A stretch of DNA of 25,771 nt from an uncultured Pedobacter sp. (GCF_946479715.1 NZ_CAMLHF010000065.1:1-25771), one strand, 5' to 3'; shown: positions 16,624-24,491, counted from the first letter of the stretch. Made by a program: numbers and translations. Notes: generated from the letters alone by a model not told the origin.

Positions 16624-18552
16624 TTGAAAATTAAGAACACAAAAGAGGTAAACCTTTACCTGGCACTAGCATATCGATTTTTTATTGTATTGGTTTTATA
16701 TACGCTTTGCAGATTGGGCTTTTATGCCTTTAACCATAGCTTATTTCAAGGCATTACATTCCCTAAGTATCTCGTTATCCTATATGGAGGTGTCAAATTT
16801 GATGTTTCTGCTCTGCTATACATTAACCTTATATTTATATTATTACATGTTGTACCCTTCCCGTTCAGGTACAAGGAAGGGTATCAAAGATTCTGCAAAT
16901 GGCTTTTCATTATTACCAATAGTGTAGGTATAATGGCAAACTTTGCTGATTTTGCCTATTATAAATACACCTTAAAACGTACTACCGCAACAGTTTATGG
17001 TCAGTTTAAAAACGAACAAAACAAGCTTAAACTATTAGGTGACTTCCTTGTCGACTATTGGTATCTTCTGATCCTTTTCGCTGTATTTGTATGGCTATTT
17101 GTTAAGCTTTACGATCTTGTTAAAGTTAACAAACCACCTCGTTTCACATGGCCTATATATTTGTTGCATACCGCGCTTATGTTCGGTGTAGCGTTAGCCT
17201 GCCTTACAGGAATAAGAGGTGGATGGGGTTTTGGAACAAGACCAATTACACTGAGTAATGCAGGAGAATTTGTGGACACACCCGATCAGATGAACCTGGT
17301 TTTAAATACACCATTTTGCATATTCAGAACACTTAAAGCTTCTAAGTTAAAGCCAGTTCATTTTTATGATGAACAGACATTAAATTCTATTTACAATCCA
17401 GTTCACATGCCAGTTGACACAGGTAAGTTCAAGCCACTTAATGTAGTTTTTCTAATTATTGAAAGTTTAGGGAAAGAGCACGTGGGAAGTCTAAATACTG
17501 ATCTGGATGGAGGAAAATACAAAGGCTACACTCCTTTTCTTGATTCTTTGATTTCCCAGAGTTACACCTTTACACACACTTATGCTAACGGACGCAAATC
17601 TATTGATGCCTTGCCTTCCGTTATTACCGGTGTTCCAAGTATCAGAGAGCCCTTTATTCTTTCCATTTATTCTGGCAATAAAACTACCAGCATTGCTAAG
17701 CTATTAGGCGATAAAGGATATGAGACGGCATTTTTTCATGGGGCCCCTAATGGCTCAATGGGCTTTTCATCCTACACCCACCTTGCAGGTATAAAGCATT
17801 ACTTCGGGCAAAACGAGTATAAAAAAACTGGTGATACTGATGGTACCTGGGGAATTTGGGATGATCCTTTTATGCAATACATGGCCCAGACCATGAATAC
17901 TTTTAAACAACCATTCTTTTCAAGTTTCTTCTCGTTATCATCTCATCACCCTTTTAGATTACCTGAAGAATATAAAGGTAAGTTCCCTAAAGGCCCCCTT
18001 CCTGTACAGGAAATTTTTGGCTATACCGATATGGCTTTGCGCAACTTTTTTAAAACCGCATCAACAATGCCCTGGTATAAAAACACGCTGTTTGTTCTTT
18101 GTGCAGACCACGCAACGGTTTCTTACTACCCTGAATATCAAACCACACCAGGATATTTTTCTATCCCAATTGTGTTGTATTATCCAGGCGGAAACTTAAA
18201 AGGAAAGGCCGACAAAGTTGTGCAGCAGATAGACATTATGCCAACAGTATTAAACTATTTACATTACGATAAACCATATTTTGCATTAGGCTTTGATGCA
18301 TTTAAAGAAGGTAATGATAACTTTGCTGTAAACAATAACGATGGTACTTTTAGCTTTTACCAGGGCGATTATCTGTTGATTAATGATGGGAAAGAAAATA
18401 ACGCTTTGTACAATTTAAAAACAGATCGTTTAACAAAAAACAACATTCTGGAAAAAGAACCGTTAATTGCAGAGAAAATGGAGAAATACCTGAAAGCATT
18501 TATCCAGCAATACAACAACAGGATGATTGAAAATAAACTAACAGCAAATTAA
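16624..18552 (+). CDS. LtaS-type membrane sulfatase-fold protein (phosphoglycerol / phosphoethanolamine transferase-like)
   Basis: Five N-terminal membrane segments (about 12-36, 48-78, 90-112, 145-165 and 176-198) are followed by a periplasmic alkaline-phosphatase-fold domain (about 270-630). Metal-site candidates are E280 in FLIIES and D495-H496 in VLCADH; the nucleophile position is S326 in NGRKSIDALPS, where LtaS has Thr, and SSHHPF (439-444) adds a further histidine pair. Family members transfer phosphoglycerol or similar head groups from lipids to envelope glycans. True lipoteichoic acid is not expected in this phylum, so the acceptor is probably a periplasmic glycan or a lipid. The start is TTG: a stop at 16615-16617 closes the frame two codons upstream and the first ATG lies past two membrane segments. 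GtrA follows after 4 nt. Confidence 0.85.
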   Translation: MKIKNTKEVNLYLALAYRFFIVLVLYTLCRLGFYAFNHSLFQGITFPKYLVILYGGVKFDVSALLYINLIFILLHVVPFPFRYKEGYQRFCKWLFIITNSVGIMANFADFAYYKYTLKRTTATVYGQFKNEQNKLKLLGDFLVDYWYLLILFAVFVWLFVKLYDLVKVNKPPRFTWPIYLLHTALMFGVALACLTGIRGGWGFGTRPITLSNAGEFVDTPDQMNLVLNTPFCIFRTLKASKLKPVHFYDEQTLNSIYNPVHMPVDTGKFKPLNVVFLIIESLGKEHVGSLNTDLDGGKYKGYTPFLDSLISQSYTFTHTYANGRKSIDALPSVITGVPSIREPFILSIYSGNKTTSIAKLLGDKGYETAFFHGAPNGSMGFSSYTHLAGIKHYFGQNEYKKTGDTDGTWGIWDDPFMQYMAQTMNTFKQPFFSSFFSLSSHHPFRLPEEYKGKFPKGPLPVQEIFGYTDMALRNFFKTASTMPWYKNTLFVLCADHATVSYYPEYQTTPGYFSIPIVLYYPGGNLKGKADKVVQQIDIMPTVLNYLHYDKPYFALGFDAFKEGNDNFAVNNNDGTFSFYQGDYLLINDGKENNALYNLKTDRLTKNNILEKEPLIAEKMEKYLKAFIQQYNNRMIENKLTAN

Positions 18553-18556
18553 TTGC

Positions 18557-19039
18557 ATGCGGAAAGCCTTATTAAAAATAATAGACTTCTTTTATCCCCC
18601 ATTTTCTCGTTGGTTACCCATTCATACATTCAGATACATGGTGTCTGGTGGTACCACTGCGGCCACGGGAATTGTAGTATATTATATTTGCTATAACTGG
18701 GTGTTGCATCAAAAAGATGTTCATCTCTCTATACCATTCTTTCCGAACTTAATTACCGCACCAACAGCAGCTTTGGCCATAGAATCTGTAATTACTTTCT
18801 TTATTGGTTTTATATTAAATAAGTATCTGATTTTTACAAAATCAGATTTAAAAGGTCGGATCCAGTTGTTTAGATATGGCTCAGTAGTAGCAACAAATAT
18901 CCTGCTTAATTATGCGTTACTTAAGGTATTCTTATCTTTCGGATTTTATCCAACCATTTCAAAGATTATCATTACCACTATTCTAACTGTTTTCAGTTAT
19001 TTTTCTCAAAAGCACTTTTCGTTTAAAGTAAAAAAATAG
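18557..19039 (+). CDS. GtrA-like four-helix membrane protein
   Basis: This 160-residue protein has four hydrophobic segments (about 24-50, 69-93, 104-125 and 132-152) and the family features FRYMVSGGTTAATG near the first helix, FFIGFILNKYLIF after the second, and a basic C-terminus after FSYFSQKHFSF. GtrA-family proteins are linked to moving polyprenyl-phosphate sugars across the inner membrane for glycan decoration. It starts 4 nt after the LtaS-like gene, so the two are one transcript and may modify the same envelope polymer. No glycosyltransferase that would load the lipid carrier is nearby. Confidence 0.87.
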   Translation: MRKALLKIIDFFYPPFSRWLPIHTFRYMVSGGTTAATGIVVYYICYNWVLHQKDVHLSIPFFPNLITAPTAALAIESVITFFIGFILNKYLIFTKSDLKGRIQLFRYGSVVATNILLNYALLKVFLSFGFYPTISKIIITTILTVFSYFSQKHFSFKVKK

Positions 19040-19124
19040 AATATTGTATCTATTGTCCAATTAATTTTACTTGTTTAAAGCCTGTTATACCATTAACTTA
19101 GACAATTAATACAAGAATTTAGTA

Positions 19125-20912
19125 ATGAGTGATTTTAATGACTTTAATAACCCACAAGTAGCTAATTTGCCAACGCATCTAAAGCAATTTATTGTAGAGC
19201 AACACTACGAGAAATATACGCCGGTAGATCAAGCAGTTTGGCGATATGTGATGCGTCAAAATTATAGCTATTTAAAACATGTTGCTTATTATCCGTATAT
19301 AAAGGGCTTACAGCGGGCAGGTCTTAGTATTGAACATATACCTGATTTACAAAACATGAACGATAACCTTGGCAAAATAGGCTGGGGTGCAGTTACTGTT
19401 GATGGTTTTATCCCACCTTCGGCATTTATGGAATATCAGGCATACCGTGTACTTGTTATTGCAGCCGATATTCGCCAGATTAATCATATAGAATATACCC
19501 CTGCCCCGGATATTATTCATGAGTCGGCCGGCCACGCCCCAATTATTGCAGATGCTGATTATAATAATTACTTGAGCTATTTCGGATCTATTGGTGCAAA
19601 GGCCATGTTCTCTTCAAAGGATTTTGAATTGTATGAAGCTATACGACACCTCTCTATATTAAAAGAGGCAGCTGATGTTCAGGAACAAGAAATTGCAAGG
19701 GCTGAACAGCGCTTACAGCAAATCTCCGAAGATATGGGTGAGCCCTCAGAAATGGCTTTATTGAGCAGGTTACATTGGTGGACTGTAGAATATGGCTTGA
19801 TAGGCACTTTAGAAAGCCCTAAGATTTACGGCGCTGGCTTGCTATCATCAATTGGAGAAAGTTCCTCGTGCATGAAGCCTGATGTAAAAAAAATATGGTA
19901 TAATAAAGACACTATAAATTACCCATATGACATAACTAAACCACAGCCTCAGTTATTTGTGACCGAAACTTTCCAAAATCTGATTGATGTTTTGGAAGAT
20001 TTTGCAGATACGATGGCATTCAGGCGCGGAGGTTCAGAAAGCATTGTTAAAGCTATTGAATGTAAAAACCCTGCAACTGCTGTTTACAGCTCTGGCTTAC
20101 AAGTAACGGGTATATTTACAGACATGGGTATCGATCAGAATGATGAGCTTACTTTTATAAAAACTACCGGACCATCTGCACTTGCTTTTGAAGGTCAACA
20201 ACTTGAAGGTCACGGAAAATTTCATCACAAAGATGGTTTCTCCTCGCCAGTAGGTAAACTGAAGGGCATTGATACGCCGTTGGAAGATATGGACATCTTG
20301 CAATTATTGAAATGCGGAATCAAACCCTTTAATCTGGCCATCCTGGAGTTTGAAAGCGGTATTTCCGTAAAAGGTATAGTCAAGATCATCCATCAGAAAA
20401 ATAAAAAGACTTTCCTTATCAGGTTTGAAGATTGTACAGTTAAGGAAAGTAACGGAAATATACTTTTCCAGCCAGACTGGGGAGTATATGATATGGCAGT
20501 TGGTGCAGCCATTGTTTCCGTGTTTAATGGAGCCGCGGATAAAAGTTCTTATGAGGAAATTACACATGTTAGTGATAAGCAGACTCATAAAATAAATTAC
20601 GATGAGAATACCCAAAAGCTTCATAACATTTATAAAAGCGTACGTTTGATAAGAGAGAATGAGGTAGGGTTTGAGCAATTACCTGCTTTGTTTGAAAAAG
20701 TAAAAACAGAACATCGGCAGGATTGGCTTTCCGCTCTTGAAATTCTTGAAATTTTACACCATAAAAAACTTTTCCCTGAATTGGAAAAAGAGGTTCGCAA
20801 TTATTTAGAGCTTAAGTCTGAGAACGAAGCTGAACATAAAAAACTGATTAATGATGGATTACATGTAATCGAAAATCCTGTTAGTCAATTAATCACTGAA
20901 GAAGATAATTAA
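19125..20912 (+). CDS. phhA: Pterin-dependent aromatic amino acid hydroxylase (phenylalanine 4-monooxygenase), long form
   Basis: It should convert Phe to Tyr with O2, a tetrahydropterin and iron. The iron ligands are visible: H132 and H137 in PDIIHESAGHAP and E222 in WWTVEYGL; AYGAGLLSS of the animal enzymes appears as IYGAGLLSSIGES. Two things differ from the 260-300-residue proteobacterial enzyme. First, 85 residues separate H137 and E222 where human PAH has about 40; the extra stretch (about 168-212) is charged and helical. Second, about 290 residues follow the core (ending near 300), with no domain I recognise: a mixed beta region (about 315-470) and a helical end. Trp or Tyr hydroxylase activity cannot be excluded, but the nearby homogentisate genes favour Phe breakdown. 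An SDR gene overlaps its stop codon by 1 nt. Confidence 0.9.
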   Translation: MSDFNDFNNPQVANLPTHLKQFIVEQHYEKYTPVDQAVWRYVMRQNYSYLKHVAYYPYIKGLQRAGLSIEHIPDLQNMNDNLGKIGWGAVTVDGFIPPSAFMEYQAYRVLVIAADIRQINHIEYTPAPDIIHESAGHAPIIADADYNNYLSYFGSIGAKAMFSSKDFELYEAIRHLSILKEAADVQEQEIARAEQRLQQISEDMGEPSEMALLSRLHWWTVEYGLIGTLESPKIYGAGLLSSIGESSSCMKPDVKKIWYNKDTINYPYDITKPQPQLFVTETFQNLIDVLEDFADTMAFRRGGSESIVKAIECKNPATAVYSSGLQVTGIFTDMGIDQNDELTFIKTTGPSALAFEGQQLEGHGKFHHKDGFSSPVGKLKGIDTPLEDMDILQLLKCGIKPFNLAILEFESGISVKGIVKIIHQKNKKTFLIRFEDCTVKESNGNILFQPDWGVYDMAVGAAIVSVFNGAADKSSYEEITHVSDKQTHKINYDENTQKLHNIYKSVRLIRENEVGFEQLPALFEKVKTEHRQDWLSALEILEILHHKKLFPELEKEVRNYLELKSENEAEHKKLINDGLHVIENPVSQLITEEDN

Positions 20913-21613
20913 TGAATATAGTATTAACCGGTGCAAGCAGCGGAATTGGCTTTGAAGCTGCTTTAGAATTTACATTGAATAGTGAGAACAAGGTAGTATG
21001 TATTGCCCGATCTTCTGATAAGCTACGTAAACTTTTGGAAATAGCAAAAGGCATTAATCCTGATTGTACGCTGCTACCTGTAGAGTTTGATATTGTAAAT
21101 GATGACTATGCGGCCCTAACCCCCTTTTTAAAAGAAAGACTTGGTAAGATTGATATTCTAATAAATAATGCTGGTGCATTAATTAACAAACCATTTCTGG
21201 AAACTACTCATGCTGATCTTTATGAGATGTTTGAAAGCAATGTAGTTGGGCATTTTAGCATGATCCAAAACCTAATTCCTTTAATGGGCAAGGGTAGTCA
21301 TATCGTAAATATTGGCAGTATGGGCGGATTCCAGGGAAGTGTTAAATTCCCAGGGCTTTCGGCCTATTCTTCGAGCAAATCTGCTTTACATACTTTAACC
21401 GAATGCCTGGCATTTGAGTTAGCAGAAACTGGTATTAAAGTGAACTGTCTGGCTCTTGGTTCTGCACAAACAGAGATGCTTGAACAAGCATTTCCCGGTT
21501 ACCAATCGCCGGTTTTAGCTTTCGAAATGGGCAAATATGTAGCTGATTTTGCAAGAACCGGACACAAATTTTTTAACGGAAAAGTAATTCCTGTTGCAGT
21601 AACAACGCCATAA
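20912..21613 (+). CDS. Short-chain dehydrogenase/reductase, coupled to the hydroxylase
   Basis: This 233-residue classical SDR has the NAD(P) motif TGASSGIG at 6-13, NNAG followed by the substrate region, the catalytic Ser of NIGSMGG, and the active-site pair in YSSSK. R33 after the second strand (CIARSSDK) suggests NADPH. Its ATG overlaps the hydroxylase stop codon (TAATG), so the two are translated together, which is good evidence for a shared task. Pterin-4a-carbinolamine dehydratase is not encoded here. Quinonoid dihydropteridine reductase and sepiapterin reductase are both SDRs, so reduction of the hydroxylase cofactor is a reasonable inference. A generic alcohol or keto reductase remains possible. 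Confidence 0.88.
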   Translation: MNIVLTGASSGIGFEAALEFTLNSENKVVCIARSSDKLRKLLEIAKGINPDCTLLPVEFDIVNDDYAALTPFLKERLGKIDILINNAGALINKPFLETTHADLYEMFESNVVGHFSMIQNLIPLMGKGSHIVNIGSMGGFQGSVKFPGLSAYSSSKSALHTLTECLAFELAETGIKVNCLALGSAQTEMLEQAFPGYQSPVLAFEMGKYVADFARTGHKFFNGKVIPVAVTTP

Positions 21614-21636
21614 TCAATAAGTTATCAACATTTTTA

Positions 21637-21668
21637 GGGTTCAAAGATAATTTTAATATCTTTAACCC
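21637..21668 (+). other. Hairpin in the leader of the NlpC/P60 gene
   Basis: Arms 21637-21649 and 21657-21668 pair over 12 bp (GGGTT-AAAGATA with its complement) with one bulged C and a 7-nt loop. The hairpin ends 7 nt before the ATG at 21676 and starts 23 nt after the SDR stop. No T-run follows, so control of ribosome access or RNA processing is more likely than termination. Confidence 0.5.
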
Positions 21669-21675
21669 GATTGAT

Positions 21676-22218
21676 ATGAAGAAAACCATTATTCTATTCA
21701 GTGCAATACTTTTAAGTTTTACGGCAGCGAAGTCACAAACTTCTATACCCGTTCAATTTCAGGAACTGGTGCATAAACTTAGCCAGGAAGTACCAGATCA
21801 GGATAAAAAATCAGCAATCACTACTTCGCCAAATCGATTATTGGAATTTGCAAGATCTATGCTTGGTATCCGATACCGATCAGCTTCAAGTAGTCCTAGC
21901 AAAGGTTTTGACTGCTCGGGCTTTGTGAATTATGTTTTCAGCAATTTTGGTTTTAAAGTACCCCGCTCATCAAGAGAATTTGCAACAAGTGGCGAAGCCA
22001 AAAGGCTAGAGGATGCAAAAATTGGAGATGTAATCCTATTCACAGGAACTAATAGCAGATCAAGAACCCCAGGCCATGTCGGGATTATCTATTCTATAGA
22101 TGGAGATGAAATCAAATTCATTCACTCTTCTTCAGGAAAGAAAAGAGGAGTAACTATTACCAGCCTCGATGATGGCTTTTACAAAAAACGCTTTATAAAA
22201 GTAGTTAGCATTCTATAA
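21676..22218 (+). CDS. Secreted NlpC/P60 peptidoglycan endopeptidase
   Basis: A signal peptide (1-20, cleavage near AKSQ) precedes a short linker and an NlpC/P60 domain (about 50-178). The catalytic set is C80 in FDCSGFVNYVF, H134 in PGHVGI and H150 in FIHSSSG. Such enzymes cut the D-Glu-to-diamino-acid bond in cell wall stem peptides. At 180 residues it is a minimal single-domain form without SH3 or LysM modules. It lies 62 nt after the SDR gene on the same strand, with a hairpin between, so co-transcription with the hydroxylase is possible but a shared role is not apparent. Its last 6 nt overlap the end of the convergent flavin reductase gene. Confidence 0.92.
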   Translation: MKKTIILFSAILLSFTAAKSQTSIPVQFQELVHKLSQEVPDQDKKSAITTSPNRLLEFARSMLGIRYRSASSSPSKGFDCSGFVNYVFSNFGFKVPRSSREFATSGEAKRLEDAKIGDVILFTGTNSRSRTPGHVGIIYSIDGDEIKFIHSSSGKKRGVTITSLDDGFYKKRFIKVVSIL

Positions 22219-23100
22219 CAGTACTATTTTTAGCGCTTCGCTAACATTTCCCTGTGCCAACCAGTCCTTAGCAAGTTCATGGAGCTCACGCTCACGATTA
22301 TTAGCATCACCAATGGTTGCGTCTAAAATCTCTTTAACTTCTGCAACATTTCTAACTGCATCTATTTCATCGTCTGTTGGTAAATGCTCTATATTACCAA
22401 GTTTCCCAAGATCATTACCCGTTAGCACAATTGAATTACGAACTGCTTTTGGTAACGCATCAACCCCAATTCCAAGTGTTGTTAGTGGTTTAGCTACTTT
22501 AAACAAATTTTCTGGTGTAACCCTGCAATACCAATCGCCCCCTAAACGTGCTACAAGATCAATTTTCGCCTGATCAATTTTTCCCTCTTCATCTAATATC
22601 TCTTCTTTAATGTGAATTAGCTTTACCTCAGCCAGTATAAGGTTACCTGCTCCAGGGTTCTCTCCCAGATGAATTACTTCCCTGACCACGCATTCCAGCT
22701 GCACAGGAGCCTCCGCAACCCTTGGCGGCCTAACCAATTGTGAAGGGAGCATGGTAAATCCGGCCTTTTCAAATTCATTCACCCCTTTTGGGTATTCGGT
22801 ACTCGCCAAACTGGTTTGCTGTACCATTTGATAATTTACAATATTGATGACACACTCCTTTACTTCTAATATGTTTTCGAGCGTATGTTTGGTTGTATTA
22901 TCGCGTACCCTTCTTGCCGGAGAAAATATACATAATGGGGGGTTGGTACTAAACATATTGAAAAAACTAAAGGGGCTCAAATTGATATTTCCTGCCTGAT
23001 CGATAGTTGTAGCAAAGCAAATTGGTCTGGGTGCAATTGCATATTGCATATAGTTCTGCAATTGCATAGGACTTAAATCTGAAGTATTGAGGGTAAGCAT
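22213..23100 (-). CDS. Flavin reductase-like (FMN-binding split-barrel) protein with C-terminal extension
   Basis: Residues about 15-195 match the DIM6/NTAB flavin reductase-like family: IAPRPICFATTIDQAGNINLSPFS at the start, then NPPLCIFSPARR and DNTTKHTLENI, which in the family contact FMN. Members are either NAD(P)H:flavin reductases or FMN proteins of unknown activity. About 100 residues follow (200-295) with a helical, acidic pattern that I do not recognise. It lies downstream of the fumarylacetoacetase gene on the same strand, separated by 122 nt that hold the repeated hairpin, so a link to aromatic breakdown is likely but its reaction is unknown. Its stop overlaps the NlpC/P60 stop region by 6 nt. 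Confidence 0.85.
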   Translation of the reverse strand: MLTLNTSDLSPMQLQNYMQYAIAPRPICFATTIDQAGNINLSPFSFFNMFSTNPPLCIFSPARRVRDNTTKHTLENILEVKECVINIVNYQMVQQTSLASTEYPKGVNEFEKAGFTMLPSQLVRPPRVAEAPVQLECVVREVIHLGENPGAGNLILAEVKLIHIKEEILDEEGKIDQAKIDLVARLGGDWYCRVTPENLFKVAKPLTTLGIGVDALPKAVRNSIVLTGNDLGKLGNIEHLPTDDEIDAVRNVAEVKEILDATIGDANNRERELHELAKDWLAQGNVSEALKIVLL

Positions 23101-23123
23101 AAGGTTATTGATTGATTATATTA

Positions 23124-23196
23124 CGTCATCTCGACGATAGGAGAGATCTCTTGAACCATGTCTAAGCAAGAGATCTCTCCTATCGTCTAGATGACG
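23124..23196. repeat. Intergenic hairpin element, copy 2 (REP-like)
   Basis: Arms 23124-23153 and 23167-23196 form a 30-bp inverted repeat with one mismatch (position 23188) and a 13-nt loop that is unrelated to the loop of copy 1. The left arm is identical to positions 3-32 of the window. It lies 26 nt after the fumarylacetoacetase stop and 23 nt before the flavin reductase start, so it may act as a terminator or 3'-end protector for the former. No T-run follows on the minus strand. No terminal direct repeats or transposase are visible. Confidence 0.92.
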
Positions 23197-23222
23197 GGCG
23201 CTTGTCGAGGCGAACATTTGAA

Positions 23223-24221
23223 TTACTTCTTTTTTAAGGCCAAAATAGAAAAATCAGTATCTGCCTTCTTAATGGTATTACTTAAATGACCAAGACCTGT
23301 GATTTCCATTTCCACTACATCACCGTCTTGCAACCATTGAGGTTTAAAATTTGGGTCATTTAATAATCCTGTGCCGTTTAATTCAAGAAAACATCCTGTT
23401 CCAACAGTACCAGACCCTATTACATCACCTGGCAAAATATCTACACCATAGGCACAACGTTCAATAATTTCAGCAAAAGTCCAGTCCATATCTGCCATGT
23501 TTCCGGCAGACACTTGCTTGCCGTTCACAGTACAAGTCATTTCAAGATTATAAGTACTACCAGTATGTCCTGATTTTGCGGAGGTTTTATATTCTAACAA
23601 TTCATCAGGAGTTACAAGCCACGGTCCTATTATAGTAGAAAAATCTTTTCCTTTAGCAGGTCCAAGATTTAACAGCATTTCTTCCATTTGCAATGTTCTG
23701 GCACTCATATCATTCATAATGGTAAAACCAGCTATATAATCATCAGCCTCTGCAGCTGTAATATTTCTTCCCTTTTTACCTATTACTACAGCTACCTCCA
23801 ATTCAAAATCAAGCTTTTGGAAATGATCAGGCATACATTCAATTTCACCGGGACCCTGAATGGCATTATGGTTGGTGAAATAAAAAATTGGATATTGGTC
23901 AAACTCCGCAATCATATCAACTTTACGGTTTCTGCGGGCAGCGGCTACATGCTGGCGAAATGCATAACCATCTCTACATGAAGCTGGATGAGGTACCGGA
24001 GCAAGTAATTCAAAAAAGGCTTCCTGCTTTGGCGACAGCTCTCCCGACTTGATCTGAGTGTCAACTTTTTTTGCGCGTTCCATCAAAACCTCGCCACCTT
24101 GCAAAAAGGCATTCATCTCATCAGGCAATTGTTTATCGCATGAATTTAAATTGTAAATGTGTCCGTTTACAAAAACACCAAGGTGTTCTCTGTCTTCTGT
24201 TTTATAGGATACCAGTTTCAT
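23223..24221 (-). CDS. fahA: Fumarylacetoacetase (FAH family)
   Basis: It is predicted to split fumarylacetoacetate into fumarate and acetoacetate, the last step of Tyr breakdown, in the cytoplasm. Catalytic and metal residues align with the human enzyme: D84 and H91 in CRDGYAFRQHV (human D126, H133), E140 and E142 in LDFELEVAVVIG (E199, E201), and D171 in MNDMSAR (D233). At 332 residues it is shorter than the roughly 420-residue eukaryotic form. FAH-family proteins also hydrolyse other acylpyruvates, but the divergent homogentisate dioxygenase gene 330 nt away supports this substrate. A candidate -7 box lies about 27 nt before its start. Confidence 0.9.
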   Translation of the reverse strand: MKLVSYKTEDREHLGVFVNGHIYNLNSCDKQLPDEMNAFLQGGEVLMERAKKVDTQIKSGELSPKQEAFFELLAPVPHPASCRDGYAFRQHVAAARRNRKVDMIAEFDQYPIFYFTNHNAIQGPGEIECMPDHFQKLDFELEVAVVIGKKGRNITAAEADDYIAGFTIMNDMSARTLQMEEMLLNLGPAKGKDFSTIIGPWLVTPDELLEYKTSAKSGHTGSTYNLEMTCTVNGKQVSAGNMADMDWTFAEIIERCAYGVDILPGDVIGSGTVGTGCFLELNGTGLLNDPNFKPQWLQDGDVVEMEITGLGHLSNTIKKADTDFSILALKKK

Positions 24222-24247
24222 ATGATCAATAGTTTTTTGTAGTTATT

Positions 24248-24255
24248 CAAATCTA
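24248..24255 (-). promoter_or_regulatory. Candidate -7 box for fahA
   Basis: The minus strand reads TAGATTTG, an exact match to TAnnTTTG. A TTTG lies upstream at 24270-24273, but with a 14-nt gap where 19-21 is usual. The predicted leader would be about 20 nt. Confidence 0.4.
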
Positions 24256-24491
24256 TATAAAAAATAAGGCAAACAGACTAAATAATTTTAGCAGAGAATT
24301 ATCGTCTACAATTTGTTGATTAGCAGATTAAATACTTAATTTAGCCATCGCAAAAGAAAATGATACAAAGCAATTTTATATATCAAAGTCAGATAGCCAG
24401 GCAAGCATTGGCTTCATTTAGATATGCAATGCTATCCAAAATCATTTTTGCGCAATATTCCCTTTAAGCTCCCCATTATCCGGCTTTATTT

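Noticed and set aside
16624..18552. Identification as a true lipoteichoic acid synthase or an arylsulfatase
   Set aside because: Bacteroidota are not known to make lipoteichoic acid, and arylsulfatases lack the five-helix membrane part and carry a C/SxPxR maturation motif that is not seen here.
19040..19124. ATTGTC/GACAAT inverted repeat before the hydroxylase gene
   Set aside because: The arms are only 6 bp, AT-rich and about 40 nt apart, which is expected by chance here.
20304..20678. 124-residue minus-strand frame inside the hydroxylase gene
   Set aside because: It is antisense to the continuous 595-residue frame, which keeps normal coding character through this part; no start signal or homology is apparent.
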